The notes: a model not told the origin generated them from the sequence alone. DNA of 64,000 bases from Gaiellasilicea sp963705515 (GCA_963705515.1 CAVPJV010000001.1:186001-250000); one strand, 5' to 3'; numbered from the stretch's first letter, positions 14,837 through 24,071 are shown. Translations and numbers: made by a program.

Positions 14837-16381
14837 ATGGCGCCGGCGGACAAACCGAACATCCTCGTCATCTGGGGCGACGACATCGGGATCACGAACC
14901 TGAGCTGCTACAGCGACGGGCTGATGGGCTACCGGACTCCGAACATCGACCGGATCGCCGACGAGGGGATGCGGTTCACCGACTCGTACGGCGAGCAGAG
15001 CTGCACCGCGGGCCGGTCGTCGTTCATCACCGGGCAGAGCGTCTACCGCACCGGCTTGAGCAAGGTCGGGATGCCCGGCGCAGACGTGGGGCTGCAGGCG
15101 GAGGATCCGACGATCGCCGAGTTGCTGAAGCCCCTCGGCTACGCGACCGGGCAGTTCGGCAAGAACCACCTCGGCGACCTGAACAAGTTCCTGCCGACCG
15201 CGCATGGCTTCGACGAGTTCTTCGGCAATCTCTATCACCTCAATGCCGAGGAGGAGCCCGAGCAGCCGAACTGGCCCTCGGCCGAGGAGTTCCCGCGGTT
15301 CAACGAGCGCTTCCGGCCCCGCGGCGTCATCCACTCGTGGGCAACCGACGAGGACGACGACACGGAGGAAGAGCGGTTCGGCCGCGTCGGCAAGCAGCGA
15401 ATCGAGGACACCGGCCCGCTGACCAAGAAGCGGATGGAGACGATCGACGACGAGGTGGTCGAGCACGGGCTCGACTTCATCGAGCGGCAGGCGGCTGCGG
15501 GGACACCGTTCTTCGTCTGGCTCAACACGACGCACATGCACTGCCGCACGCACACGAAGCCGGAGAGCCTCGGCCAGGCGGGGCGCTGGCAGTCGCCCTA
15601 CCACGACACGATGATCGACCACGACAAGGTCGTCGGCGCGGTTCTGGACAAGCTGGACGAGCTCGGGATCGCCGACAACACGATCGTCGTGTACTCGACC
15701 GACAACGGGCCGCACATGAACACCTGGCCCGACGGCGGCATGACGCCGTTCCGGAGCGAGAAGAACACGAACTGGGAAGGCGCATTCCGCGTGCCCCAGG
15801 TGATCCGCTGGCCCGGCAAGATCCCTGCCGGCGTCGTCTCCAACGAGATCGTCCAGCACCACGACTGGCTGCCGACATTCCTGGCAGCCGCCGGCGATCC
15901 GGACATCGTCGCGAAGTTGCAGGCCGGCCATGCGATCGGCGACACGACCTACAAGGTGCACATCGACGGCTACAACCTGGTCCCGTACCTGACCGGCGAA
16001 GTCGACAAGAGCCCCAGGCAGGGGATGGTCTACTTCTCCGACGACGGCGACGTGCTCGCGCTCCGCTTCGACAACTGGAAGGTCGTCTTCATGGAGCAGC
16101 GCGTCTCAGGCACGCTGCAGATCTGGGCCGAGCCGTTTGTCGCTCTGCGGGTTCCGAAGCTCTTCAACCTGCGCACCGACCCGTTCGAGCGCGCCGACGT
16201 GACCTCGAACACCTACTACGACTGGTTCGTCGACAACGACTACATCGCGCTGGCGGCAACCGCGGTCGTGACGCAGTTCCTGGAGACGTTCAAGGAGTTC
16301 CCGCCGCGGCAGAAGGCGGCGAGCTTCACGATCGATCAGGTGGTCGACAAGCTCGAGGCGGCATTGACGGCCGGGCAGTGA
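14837..16381 (+). CDS. Arylsulfatase (type I, formylglycine-dependent)
   Basis: A 514-aa alkaline-phosphatase-fold sulfatase. Metal Asp residues are in VIWGDDIG (residues about 12-19). Cys56 in the signature C-T-A-G-R-S-S is the residue converted to formylglycine. K and H follow in GQFGKNHLGD and NTTHMH, with a second metal site in YSTDNGPH. No signal peptide is visible, so the enzyme is probably cytoplasmic. It hydrolyses sulfate esters, substrate unknown. A strong Shine-Dalgarno AGGGAGG precedes the ATG. It heads an operon with a HAD phosphatase and a formylglycine-generating enzyme that can activate it. Confidence 0.94.
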   Translation: MAPADKPNILVIWGDDIGITNLSCYSDGLMGYRTPNIDRIADEGMRFTDSYGEQSCTAGRSSFITGQSVYRTGLSKVGMPGADVGLQAEDPTIAELLKPLGYATGQFGKNHLGDLNKFLPTAHGFDEFFGNLYHLNAEEEPEQPNWPSAEEFPRFNERFRPRGVIHSWATDEDDDTEEERFGRVGKQRIEDTGPLTKKRMETIDDEVVEHGLDFIERQAAAGTPFFVWLNTTHMHCRTHTKPESLGQAGRWQSPYHDTMIDHDKVVGAVLDKLDELGIADNTIVVYSTDNGPHMNTWPDGGMTPFRSEKNTNWEGAFRVPQVIRWPGKIPAGVVSNEIVQHHDWLPTFLAAAGDPDIVAKLQAGHAIGDTTYKVHIDGYNLVPYLTGEVDKSPRQGMVYFSDDGDVLALRFDNWKVVFMEQRVSGTLQIWAEPFVALRVPKLFNLRTDPFERADVTSNTYYDWFVDNDYIALAATAVVTQFLETFKEFPPRQKAASFTIDQVVDKLEAALTAGQ

Positions 16382-17301
16382 GCACGACCGAGCCGCTCGC
16401 ATCCTGGAACGAAGGGCCGACGAAGGCCGCCGTGCTCGACTTCGTCGAGCGCGTGTCCGCCGAGGGGATCCCGCCCGAGGAGCGCGTGGCCGTGTTCGAC
16501 AACGACGGCACGCTCTGGTGCGAGAAGCCGATGCCGATCCAGGCGGACTTCATCCTGCGCCGGCTTGCCGAGATGGCCGAGGCCGATCCCGCGCTCCGCG
16601 AGAAGCAGCCCTGGAAGGCGGCCCACGAGCGGGACTACGCCTGGCTGGGGAAGGTGATCGAGGAGCACTACACCGGCGATGACACGAACGTGCGCCTCGT
16701 CCTCGGGGGCGTGATCGCGGCTCACGCGGGCATCAGCGTCGACGACTTCGAGGAGCAGGCCCGCACGTTCCTGCACACGGCACAGCATCCGACGTTGGGT
16801 CGCGGCTACCTCGCATGCGCGTACGCGCCGATGGTCGAGCTGCTGAGACACCTGGAGGCGCACGGGTTCTCGAACTACATCGCCTCCGGCGGCGGCCGCG
16901 ACTTCATGCGGCCGATCAGCGACGAGATGTACGGAATCCCGCGCGACCGCGTGATCGGGAGCTCGACCGCCCTCGACTACGCGCCCGACGACAACGGCGG
17001 CACGATCATGCGCAAGGCCGAGGCCGACGTCCTCGACGACGGCCCGCAGAAGCCGATCCGGATCTGGAGCCGGGTCGGCCGCCGGCCGCTCCTCGCCGCC
17101 GGCAACTCGAACGGCGACATCCAGATGCTCGACTTCACGCAGCACGCGGACAAGCCGACGCTGCGCCTGCTCGTCCTCCACGACGACGCCGAGCGCGAGT
17201 TCGCCTACACGGCGGGCGCGGAGGCCTCGCTCGAGCGCGCGCGGGCGGACAGCTGGACCGTGGTCAGCATCCAGAACGACTGGTCGACCGTCTTCGCGTG
17301 A
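16378..17301 (+). CDS. HAD-superfamily phosphatase (phosphoserine-phosphatase-like)
   Basis: About 307 aa starting at GTG 16378, overlapping the sulfatase stop (GTGA). HAD motif I is VFDNDGTLWCE (D-x-D-G-T, residues about 38-48), motif II IASGGGRDF and motif IV GNSNGDIQMLDF. The cap inserted after motif I is helical, as in SerB-type enzymes. It should be a cytoplasmic phosphohydrolase. Its place between a sulfatase and its activating enzyme suggests a substrate carrying, or later acquiring, a phosphate group. This is inference only. Confidence 0.88.
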   Translation: MSTTEPLASWNEGPTKAAVLDFVERVSAEGIPPEERVAVFDNDGTLWCEKPMPIQADFILRRLAEMAEADPALREKQPWKAAHERDYAWLGKVIEEHYTGDDTNVRLVLGGVIAAHAGISVDDFEEQARTFLHTAQHPTLGRGYLACAYAPMVELLRHLEAHGFSNYIASGGGRDFMRPISDEMYGIPRDRVIGSSTALDYAPDDNGGTIMRKAEADVLDDGPQKPIRIWSRVGRRPLLAAGNSNGDIQMLDFTQHADKPTLRLLVLHDDAEREFAYTAGAEASLERARADSWTVVSIQNDWSTVFA

Positions 17302-18227
17302 CCGCCTCGGCGGAGGACATGGTTTGGATCGACGGGGCCACGTACCGGATGGGCTCCGACTCGCACTATCCCGAGGAGGCACCGGTACACCGCGTCAGCG
17401 TCGAGGGCTTCTGGATCGACGCGTTCCAGGTCACGAACCGTCTGTTCGCGGCCTTCGTCGACGAGACGGGCTACGTCACCGTCGCCGAGCGCCCGCTCGA
17501 CCCGAGCGCGTTTCCGGGCGCGCCGGCCGAGAACCTCGTGCCCGGCTCGCTCGTCTTCACGAGGACGAAGGGGCCGGTCGATCTCCGGCATCTGAGCCAG
17601 TGGTGGACCTGGACGCCCGGCGCCTGCTGGCGGCATCCCGACGGCCCGGCGAGCTCGATCGAGGGCCGCGAGGACGAGCCCGTCGTGCACGTCGCCTACG
17701 AGGACGCCGAGGCGTACGCGGCCTGGGCCGGGAAGGAGCTGCCGAGCGAGGCGGAGTGGGAGCTGGCCGCGCGCGGCGGGCTCGACGGCTGCGACTTCGT
17801 CTGGGGCGACGAGCCGGAGGCTCACGGCGAGCGCCGTGCGAACTACTGGCACGGCGACTTCCCCTGGCGGTCGGAGCCCGGCTACGGCGCCCGTGCGCCG
17901 GTCGGCTCCTTCCCGTCGAACGGCTTCGGCCTCTTCGACATGGCCGGCAACGTCTGGGAGTGGACGGCCGACTGGTACGTCGCGCGCCATCCGGAGGACG
18001 CCGACAAGCCGTGCTGCGTGCCGGAGAACCCGCGCGGCCCGGCGGTCGAGGAGAGCTACGACCCGTCGCAGCCGCAGTTCCGGATCCCGCGCAAGGTGAT
18101 CAAGGGCGGCTCGTACCTCTGCGCGGACAGCTACTGCCTGCGCTACCGGCCGGCCGCGCGCCGCCCGCAGATGATCGACACCGGCATGAGCCATGTCGGC
18201 ATCCGCTGCGTCCGCCGCGACCGCTAG
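17298..18227 (+). CDS. Formylglycine-generating enzyme (FGE/SUMF1 family)
   Basis: A 309-aa protein starting at GTG 17298 (GTGA overlap). The FGE-sulfatase fold starts at MVWIDGATYRMGSDSHYPEEAPVH and includes the motifs PVVHVAYEDAEAYAAWAGK, LPSEAEWELAARGG, FGLFDMAGNVWEWT and GMSHVGIRCVR. The copper-binding cysteine pair of true aerobic FGE is present as Cys275 and Cys280 in KGGSYLCADSYCLRYR. It is therefore likely a genuine FGE, not a generic C-type-lectin-like member, and it probably oxidises Cys56 of the sulfatase encoded two genes upstream. Confidence 0.94.
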   Translation: MTASAEDMVWIDGATYRMGSDSHYPEEAPVHRVSVEGFWIDAFQVTNRLFAAFVDETGYVTVAERPLDPSAFPGAPAENLVPGSLVFTRTKGPVDLRHLSQWWTWTPGACWRHPDGPASSIEGREDEPVVHVAYEDAEAYAAWAGKELPSEAEWELAARGGLDGCDFVWGDEPEAHGERRANYWHGDFPWRSEPGYGARAPVGSFPSNGFGLFDMAGNVWEWTADWYVARHPEDADKPCCVPENPRGPAVEESYDPSQPQFRIPRKVIKGGSYLCADSYCLRYRPAARRPQMIDTGMSHVGIRCVRRDR

Positions 18228-18610
18228 AGCTCGTCGAACTGCGGCAGATCGTCAGTGATCTCAAACCAGGGCGCCTTCGAGCCGACGTAGATGTGCCGCG
18301 TCGGGCGGATCGTCGGCGGGTCGACCAGCGACCCGAGCGCCACGTGCACGTACTCGCCGTCCCGCACGACCGAGAAGAGGAGCGAGCCGCAGACGGCGCA
18401 GCGTGTGTCGTTGAGGTCGGGCTCGCCGTGGACGAGCAGTCGGTCGGCGCCTTCGGTGACCTGGAGCTTCTCCCGCTCGATCCCCGCGAACGCCTTGAAC
18501 GCCGAGCCGGTGGCCGCGCGGCAGCGGGAGCAGTGACAGTTCATCGCGTAGCCGAACGCGTCCTCCACCTCGTAGCGCACCGCACCGCACTCGCAGCTTC
18601 CCCTCAGCAT
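18224..18610 (-). CDS. GFA (CENP-V/Gfa-like) zinc protein
   Basis: A 128-aa protein with the GFA-family zinc pattern: C-x-C at GSCECGAV, CHCSRCR at about 25-30 and CAVCGSLLF at about 71-75. The length is normal for the family, whose founding member was described as glutathione-dependent formaldehyde-activating, although most members have no proven activity. It is convergent with the FGE gene, overlapping it by 4 bp. No operon partner is visible. Confidence 0.88.
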   Translation of the reverse strand: MLRGSCECGAVRYEVEDAFGYAMNCHCSRCRAATGSAFKAFAGIEREKLQVTEGADRLLVHGEPDLNDTRCAVCGSLLFSVVRDGEYVHVALGSLVDPPTIRPTRHIYVGSKAPWFEITDDLPQFDEL

Positions 18611-18640
18611 CTGCCTGGACCCTACGCGTGCGAGTTTTGG

Positions 18641-18669
18641 TTGACATGACCATAACCACGCGATAGGGT
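18641..18669 (+). promoter_or_regulatory. Sigma-70-type promoter for the oxidoreductase pair
   Basis: TTGACA at 18641-18646, 17-bp spacer, TAGGGT at 18664-18669. It lies in the divergent gap between the GFA gene and the oxidoreductase start at 18730. The -35 is a perfect consensus and the -10 is weak. The segment is noticeably AT-richer than its surroundings. Confidence 0.5.
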
Positions 18670-18729
18670 AACAGTCATGAAGACTAAAACCGGCGGCCGA
18701 CGTCCGCCTCCGACGTGGGAGATCAAGGC

Positions 18730-19710
18730 ATGAGAGCGGTCGTCCACGACCGCTACGGCGCCCCGGAGGTGCTCCGGCTCGAGGAGGTGGAGCGGCCCGT
18801 GCCCGCCGACGACGAGGTCCTCGTCAGGATCCACGCCACCACGGTCACCCGGACGGACTGCCACATCCGCGCCGCGAAGCCGTTCGCCTGGCGCTTCTTC
18901 GCCGGCTTGACCCGGCCGAAGCGGAGGATTCTCGGGATCGAGCTCGCAGGCGAGGTCGAGGCGATCGGCCCGGCCGTGAGCGAGTTCGCCGTCGGCGACC
19001 CCGTCTTCGGCGGCAGCCCGGGCAGGTTCGGCGCGCACGCCGAGTTCGTCTGCGTGCGCGAGAACGCGGCGCTCGCGCACAAGCCGTCGGGAATGAGCTT
19101 CGAGGAGGCGGCGGCGGTCTGCGACGGCTTCGTCCAGGCGGCGTCGGCCCTGCGAACGGCGGAGCTCCGGCAGGGACAGCGCATCCTCGTCTACGGCGCC
19201 TCCGGTTCGCTGGGAACGGCAGCCGTGCAGCTGGCCAGGCACATCGGCGCTCATGTCACGGCCGTGTGCGGGACGAAGAATGTCGAGCTCGTCCGCTCGC
19301 TCGGCGCCGACGAGGTCGTCGACTACCAGGAGCGCGACTACACGAAGAACGGCGAGACGTACGACGTCGTCCTCGACGCCGTCGGCTTCCACCACTTCTC
19401 CCAGTGCAGACGCTCGATCCGGCCCGGTGGGGTCTTCGTCCCGACGGAGCTGGGCCGGCTGATGGTCGAGAACCTGCTCCTGACCCTCGCCACGAAGCTG
19501 CTCGGCAAGCGTCGCGTGCGGTTCGGGGTCGCCCGGTGGTCGAGGCAGGACGTCCTCTTCGTCAAGGAGCTGATCGAGGCCGGCGAGTACCGGGCCGTCA
19601 TCGACCGCTCGTACCCGCTCGAGGACGTCGTGGCGGCGACCCGGTACGTGGAGACGCTGCAGAAGACGGGCAACGTCGTCCTGACCGTCGACGCCGGGGC
19701 GGCTCGATGA
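18730..19710 (+). CDS. Zinc-independent quinone oxidoreductase / NAD(P)-dependent alcohol dehydrogenase-like (MDR), copy 1
   Basis: A 326-aa medium-chain dehydrogenase/reductase. The N-terminal GroES-like domain is MRAVVHDRYGAPEVLRLEEVERP...GIELAGEVEAIG and the Rossmann motif is VYGASGSLGTAAVQLARHIGAHVTAV. It lacks the catalytic and structural zinc cysteine set, so it belongs to the quinone-oxidoreductase/YhdH-like branch using NADPH. ATG 18730 is chosen over an ATG 15 bp upstream because it gives the conserved MRAVVHDRYG start shared with the next gene. Its stop overlaps the start of a paralogue (ATGA), showing a tandem duplication. Confidence 0.88.
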   Translation: MRAVVHDRYGAPEVLRLEEVERPVPADDEVLVRIHATTVTRTDCHIRAAKPFAWRFFAGLTRPKRRILGIELAGEVEAIGPAVSEFAVGDPVFGGSPGRFGAHAEFVCVRENAALAHKPSGMSFEEAAAVCDGFVQAASALRTAELRQGQRILVYGASGSLGTAAVQLARHIGAHVTAVCGTKNVELVRSLGADEVVDYQERDYTKNGETYDVVLDAVGFHHFSQCRRSIRPGGVFVPTELGRLMVENLLLTLATKLLGKRRVRFGVARWSRQDVLFVKELIEAGEYRAVIDRSYPLEDVVAATRYVETLQKTGNVVLTVDAGAAR

Positions 19711-20667
19711 GAGCCGTCGTCCACGACCGGTACGGACCGCCGGACGTGCTCCGGCTCGCCGAGGTCGAGAAGCCCGTGCCGAAGGCGGACGAGATCCTGA
19801 TCCGGATCCGCGCCACGACCGTGAACCGGTCGGACTGCGGCTGGCGCGCTCCGCACCCGTTCTTCTCCCGCATCTTCACCGGCCTCCTGCGGCCGAAGCG
19901 GCCGATCCTCGGCAGCGAGCTCGCAGGCGTGGTCGAGGCCGTGGGCTCGGCCGTCACCGCGTTCGAGGTTGGTGACGAGGTCTTCGGGATCAAGTCGGGC
20001 GCCCATGCCGAGTACGTCTGCGCGCGGGAGAGCGCGGCGGTGGCGCTCAAGCCGGCGGTGATGAGCTTCGAGGAGGCGGCGGCGGTCTGCGACGGCGGGA
20101 TCATCGCGTTGACCTGCTTGCGGAAGGCACGTCTCCGGGAGGGGCAGAGCATCGTCGTCTACGGCGCCTCCGGGTCGATCGGCACCGCCGCCGTGCAGCT
20201 GGCCAAGGCCTTCGGCGCCGAGGTCACCGCCGTGTGCAACACGAAGAACGTCGAGCTCGTCCGCTCGCTCGGAGCCGACGAGGTCGTCGACTACACCGCG
20301 GCGGACTTCACGAGGAACGGCAGGTCGTACGACGTCGTCTTCGACTCGGTCGGCAAGCACTCGTTCAGGCGGTGCCGGCGGTCGGTGAAGCCGGGCGGCG
20401 TCTACATCGAGACCGACCTCGGCTATCTCTGGCACGCCCCGCTGCTCGCGCTGCTGACCCGCTGGATCGGGGACAAGCGGGTGACGATTCCGATCCCGAA
20501 GTACACGCAAGGAGGAGGTCGTCTTCCTCAAGGAGCTGATCGAGGCCGGGCGCTACCGGGCGGTGATCGACCGCCGCTACCCGCTGGAGGACGTCGTCGA
20601 GGCGACGAAGTACGTCGAGACGGAGCAGAAGACGGGGAACGTCGTCCTGACGGTCGCTGACCGCTAG
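19707..20667 (+). CDS. Quinone oxidoreductase-like MDR protein, copy 2 (frameshifted)
   Basis: A paralogue of the preceding gene: the N-terminus MRAVVHDRYGPPDVLRLAEVEKP and Rossmann motif YGASGSIGTAAVQLAKAFGA align along the full length. The frame breaks near 20508: the sequence reads PIPKYTQGGG in the first frame, while the expected continuation KEEVVFLKELIEAGRYRAVI lies one base further on and runs to the TAG at 20665. Total length is 3n+1, so one extra base restores a 319-aa protein matching copy 1. This is either a sequencing insertion or a very recent pseudogene. The first-frame ORF otherwise reads on into nonsense. Confidence 0.82.
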
Positions 20668-20700
20668 CGCAGGAACCTCGCCGCCGGGCGCGGTGTATTC

Positions 20701-21198
20701 ATGACGGTGCTCGCGGAGCTCGCCATCGGCCTCGTTCTCGCCGGCTCGGCCGGCGAGCGCACGGTGCCGTGCACCGAGGTGATCCAGACCGTTGCGTTCC
20801 CGTTCGCCGGCAGCGCACGCTACCCCTCGCAGCTCGTGCTCGACACCGTCTCGGCCCCGGCCAAGCACGTGCCGCAGTCGTCCGAGACCGGCCCGCCGCC
20901 GTGGAACTGGTTCAGCAAGTGGGGGATGGTCGTCCGCGGCGGCGAGGGAGAGCCCGTCGTCGTGAGCGTCCCGCGGACGTGGCGGAACCGCGTCGCAATC
21001 GTGTGGGGGAACGGCGGACACGGCGTCTTCCACACGCTCCGCTTTCCGCGCTGCGGTGACGACCCGGTCAGCGGGAACGCCTACGCGGGCGGCTTCTTCC
21101 TGCGCAAGCCGAGCGGCTGCGTCCCGCTCCGGTTCACGGTCGGCGAGCGGACGACGCTCGTCTGGTTCGGGATCGTCCGCCGCTGCCCGCGGCGCTAG
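20701..21198 (+). CDS. Hypothetical protein, probably secreted
   Basis: A 165-aa protein with a short hydrophobic N-terminus (MTVLAELAIGLVLAGSAGE) that could be a signal peptide. The mature part is rich in Gly, Trp and Pro and has three cysteines (PCTEV, PRCGDD, SGCVP). I do not recognise a family. It is a single gene, 33 bp after the oxidoreductase pair, and ends before a strong terminator hairpin. Composition and codon use look like the neighbours, so it is probably real. Confidence 0.6.
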   Translation: MTVLAELAIGLVLAGSAGERTVPCTEVIQTVAFPFAGSARYPSQLVLDTVSAPAKHVPQSSETGPPPWNWFSKWGMVVRGGEGEPVVVSVPRTWRNRVAIVWGNGGHGVFHTLRFPRCGDDPVSGNAYAGGFFLRKPSGCVPLRFTVGERTTLVWFGIVRRCPRR

Positions 21199-21221
21199 CG
21201 CTTCCGCGCCACGACGAGCAG

Positions 21222-21251
21222 GCGAGGGGTCCGGGAGTCCGGACCCCTCGC
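21222..21251. terminator. Bidirectional terminator hairpin
   Basis: A perfect 13-bp stem (GCGAGGGGTCCGG / CCGGACCCCTCGC) with a GAGT loop, between the convergent gene ends at 21198 and 21261. There is no T-tract, but the position and stem strength fit a shared terminator of high-GC bacteria. Confidence 0.7.
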
Positions 21252-21260
21252 GATGTCGGT

Positions 21261-22847
21261 CTACGGCAGCGAGAACGCGTACAGCTTGTTGTTCGGCGTG
21301 CCGAAGCCGAAGTTGCTGTACCCCGAGCCCCAGTACAGGGTCCCGCTGGAGATCGCTGCGCCGGAGAGACACGAGCCGCCGCTGGGGAAGCTCCACAACT
21401 CAGCGCCCGTTGCTCCGTTCAGCGCGTACATGTAGCCGACCGGATCGAGGGAACAGCCGTAGACGACGCCGTTGGCGGTCGTGACCGGACCGGAGGTGCC
21501 GCCGCCGTGCGACGGTGTCACCTGCCAGACCAGCTGGCCGGTCGCGGCGTTGATCCCGGTCCAGACGCCGGCCGTCGTGACCGCGCCGCCGGGTAGCGTC
21601 CACGGGATGAAGTTGCTGTTGGCGTTGGCGGTGTAGACGCGATCGCCGTCGACCGCCGAGCCCCACTGGAGGCCGCCGGCGGTGCCGCCGGGACCAGCCT
21701 GTGTGACCCATTTGACGCCGCCGGTGTCGGGATCGAGCGCCCAGTACTGGCCGCTCTTCTGCCCGGCTCCGACCAACTCGATCGGCTTCCCCTTGCCGTC
21801 CTTCGACTTGAAGAGAGCCGGAGCCTGACCGAAGTCGAAGTCGGGTCCGGCCGGTTCGGGACAGAGGTCGCCATCGCCGAAGAACGGGATGCAGTCGACC
21901 GTCCAGGCGTCGTAGTCGATCGCCTCCGTCGACCAGCGGATCGCGCCGGTCTTCAGGTCGAGCGCGATGATGCTGTCGAAGTAATCATCCGCGGGCAGGC
22001 ACGCAGCGCGGGCCGGCCCGGGCGGCGCGGCCCTGACACAGTCCATGGTCTCATCGGGGACCGAGTAGTTGTTCCCGGTCGCGATGTACACCTGCTTCCG
22101 CTTCGTGTCGATCGCCGGCGAGCTGCCCCAGACGGCGTTGCCCGTGTACCCGGGTGGAGCCATCATCGTCTTCCAGAGGATCGCGCCGGACGCGAGGTCG
22201 AGGGCGAGCATGCTCCCGCGGAACGACAACACGTAGCCGGGCACGAACGCCGCCAACGCCTCCTCCTGGGACGAAACGCCGACATAGACCTTGCCGTCGA
22301 ACACGGTCGCCGCCTGAGTGATGACCGCGGCGAAATGCGGGTCGACCTGGGTGTTCCAGACGAGCGCACCGGTGAACTTGTTGAAGGCGAGAATCCTCGC
22401 ACCCGGTCCGCCCCCGAAGAGAATGCCGCCCTGCGTGCCGACGATCACCTTGTCGTCGGTCACCGCCGGCGTGACGCGGGCCTTGTCGAGGAAGATGCCG
22501 GTCGCGCCGGGAATGCTCGCCGTCCACTTGACCGCACCGGTCTTCCTGTCGACCGCGTACAGGTTGCCGGCCCAGTCGGGCGCATAGACAGTGTCCGCGT
22601 CGACGGCAGGTGTGGCCGATACGTCGCCTGCTGTCGTGACCTGCCACTTGACCTGGAGCCCACCCACGTTCGACACGCTGAGCTTGTGCTCGGACTGCTG
22701 GAAGCGCGTGTTCTCCCGATTGCCCCCCGCCGATGGCCAGTCGCTGCCCTCGGCAGCGAAGCCGGCACCCGGTACAAGCAACGTCAACGCAAAGAGTGAC
22801 GCCGCGATGACCCACGATCGCAGGTGGGTCTTGGAGAGGTGACGCAT
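21261..22847 (-). CDS. Secreted PQQ-binding-like beta-propeller protein
   Basis: A 528-aa protein with a clear signal peptide (MRHLSKTHLRSWVIAASLFALTL.., cleavage after AGFA). Repeated propeller blades have the PQQ-repeat tryptophan-docking phrase: GNLYAVDRKTGAVKW, RILAFNKFTGALVWN, SMLALDLASGAILWK, SIIALDLKTGAIRWS, YWALDPDTGGVKWV and YMYALNGATGAELWS. It resembles polyvinyl-alcohol-dehydrogenase-like or BamB-like propellers. There is no C-terminal cytochrome c motif, so an external electron acceptor would be needed if it is a dehydrogenase. ATG 22847 follows the Shine-Dalgarno GGGAGG. It is transcribed divergently from the serine hydrolase gene. Confidence 0.88.
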   Translation of the reverse strand: MRHLSKTHLRSWVIAASLFALTLLVPGAGFAAEGSDWPSAGGNRENTRFQQSEHKLSVSNVGGLQVKWQVTTAGDVSATPAVDADTVYAPDWAGNLYAVDRKTGAVKWTASIPGATGIFLDKARVTPAVTDDKVIVGTQGGILFGGGPGARILAFNKFTGALVWNTQVDPHFAAVITQAATVFDGKVYVGVSSQEEALAAFVPGYVLSFRGSMLALDLASGAILWKTMMAPPGYTGNAVWGSSPAIDTKRKQVYIATGNNYSVPDETMDCVRAAPPGPARAACLPADDYFDSIIALDLKTGAIRWSTEAIDYDAWTVDCIPFFGDGDLCPEPAGPDFDFGQAPALFKSKDGKGKPIELVGAGQKSGQYWALDPDTGGVKWVTQAGPGGTAGGLQWGSAVDGDRVYTANANSNFIPWTLPGGAVTTAGVWTGINAATGQLVWQVTPSHGGGTSGPVTTANGVVYGCSLDPVGYMYALNGATGAELWSFPSGGSCLSGAAISSGTLYWGSGYSNFGFGTPNNKLYAFSLP

Positions 22848-22985
22848 TGTCCTCCCTTTCCGAAGGAACGTCGGTGACCCCGGAACCCGTCCCGTCTGCG
22901 GGCGAGTATCAGGTGTTGTCCAAGGAGAAGTCAAGCGCGCCGGCTGGGCCGCGCAGCGTTGCGGCCGGGACGCTACAACGTGGGC

Positions 22986-24071
22986 ATGCGGCGGTTCGCG
23001 ATCGTGCTCGCCCTGCTCGCGCCGGCGGTGGCACACGGCGGCGACGGCGGCCTCCAGGCCGTGAAGCAGCGCTACCTGCCCGCCGCGCAGGCCGCCTACG
23101 CACACACGCCCGACGGGGCGCAGGCGCGGTACGACGCCGGACGCGACCTCGTCGAGGCGGTCGTCGCCGTCGGGCCGGTCGGAACGAGCGAGCGAGCGCT
23201 TCGCGCCGACCTGCTCGCGCGCGGGCGCGCACAGGTGGCGCTGGCGGAGGCGCTCGACCGCGGCGACGGCTTTCGCAGTCTCGCTCCGCTCGCGCCGCTG
23301 CCTCCGGCCGGCGCAGCCTTCGGCCCGCGCCGGCCCGATCCGACGCTGGCACGACGGCTCGCCGCGGCTGCCGCACCCGCGAACGGCGCCGTCGGGATCT
23401 GGGTGCACGACCTGAGCACCGGCCGCTACGCGGGCTACCAGGCGGAGACACGCTTCGCGGCCGCGTCGACGGTGAAGCTCGGCGCCCTCGTCGCCGGCCT
23501 GCGCGCGTCGCCGCAGGTCGAGCGCAGCCGCTGGTGGTACGACGTGCGTCAGATCGGCTTCTGGTCGTCCAACCTGGCGGCGAACCGGCTCCTGTCGAAG
23601 CTCGGCAACGACGCCGTCGCCGATGGGCTGCAGCGGCTCGGCATGAGCTCGAGCACCTACCCCGGGCCGTACCGCGCGACGACCGCCTACCGCCCGCCGG
23701 GCCCGCACACGCGCGTCACCACCGCGCGCGACCTCGGCCGCGCCCTCCACCGCCTCCACGCCGGCGCGCACGGCGACGCACGGATGCAAGGACTGCTGGG
23801 CCTGACCCGGCAGCAGGCCGTCGCCGCCATGCGCGTGCTGGCCTCGGCCCAGCCGGTCGGCGACAACGCAGGGCTGCTCCGTCCCTGGCTGGCCGGTGCG
23901 ACCGTCGCCGAGAAGAACGGCTGGCTCTCCGACACGCGCACGACCGCCGCGATCGTGCACCGCAAGGGGCGCGCGACGATCGTCGTCGTCGAGCTCTACC
24001 GCCCGGGCGTCACCTACGCCGAGGCGAAGCGGCTGGGACAGCGGGTGCTGTCCGCTGCGGGACTGCTGTAG
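22986..24071 (+). CDS. Class A beta-lactamase-fold serine hydrolase, secreted
   Basis: A 361-aa protein with signal peptide MRRFAIVLALLAPAVAHGG. The catalytic S-x-x-K is AASTVK (about residue 160), S-x-N is WSSNLAANRL and the KTG-like triad is EKNGW, all in correct order. An extra N-terminal helical region of about 130 aa precedes the domain. No class A omega-loop ExxLN motif is obvious, so a DD-peptidase or other amidase role in the envelope is as likely as beta-lactam hydrolysis. Its 3' end overlaps the convergent ligase gene by 58 bp. Confidence 0.85.
   Translation: MRRFAIVLALLAPAVAHGGDGGLQAVKQRYLPAAQAAYAHTPDGAQARYDAGRDLVEAVVAVGPVGTSERALRADLLARGRAQVALAEALDRGDGFRSLAPLAPLPPAGAAFGPRRPDPTLARRLAAAAAPANGAVGIWVHDLSTGRYAGYQAETRFAAASTVKLGALVAGLRASPQVERSRWWYDVRQIGFWSSNLAANRLLSKLGNDAVADGLQRLGMSSSTYPGPYRATTAYRPPGPHTRVTTARDLGRALHRLHAGAHGDARMQGLLGLTRQQAVAAMRVLASAQPVGDNAGLLRPWLAGATVAEKNGWLSDTRTTAAIVHRKGRATIVVVELYRPGVTYAEAKRLGQRVLSAAGLL

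Noticed and set aside
22848..23960. N-terminal extension of the minus-strand propeller gene to 23960 (about 371 extra codons)
   Set aside because: The extension is antisense to the serine hydrolase gene, has no family similarity and would bury a clear signal peptide starting at 22847, which has its own Shine-Dalgarno.
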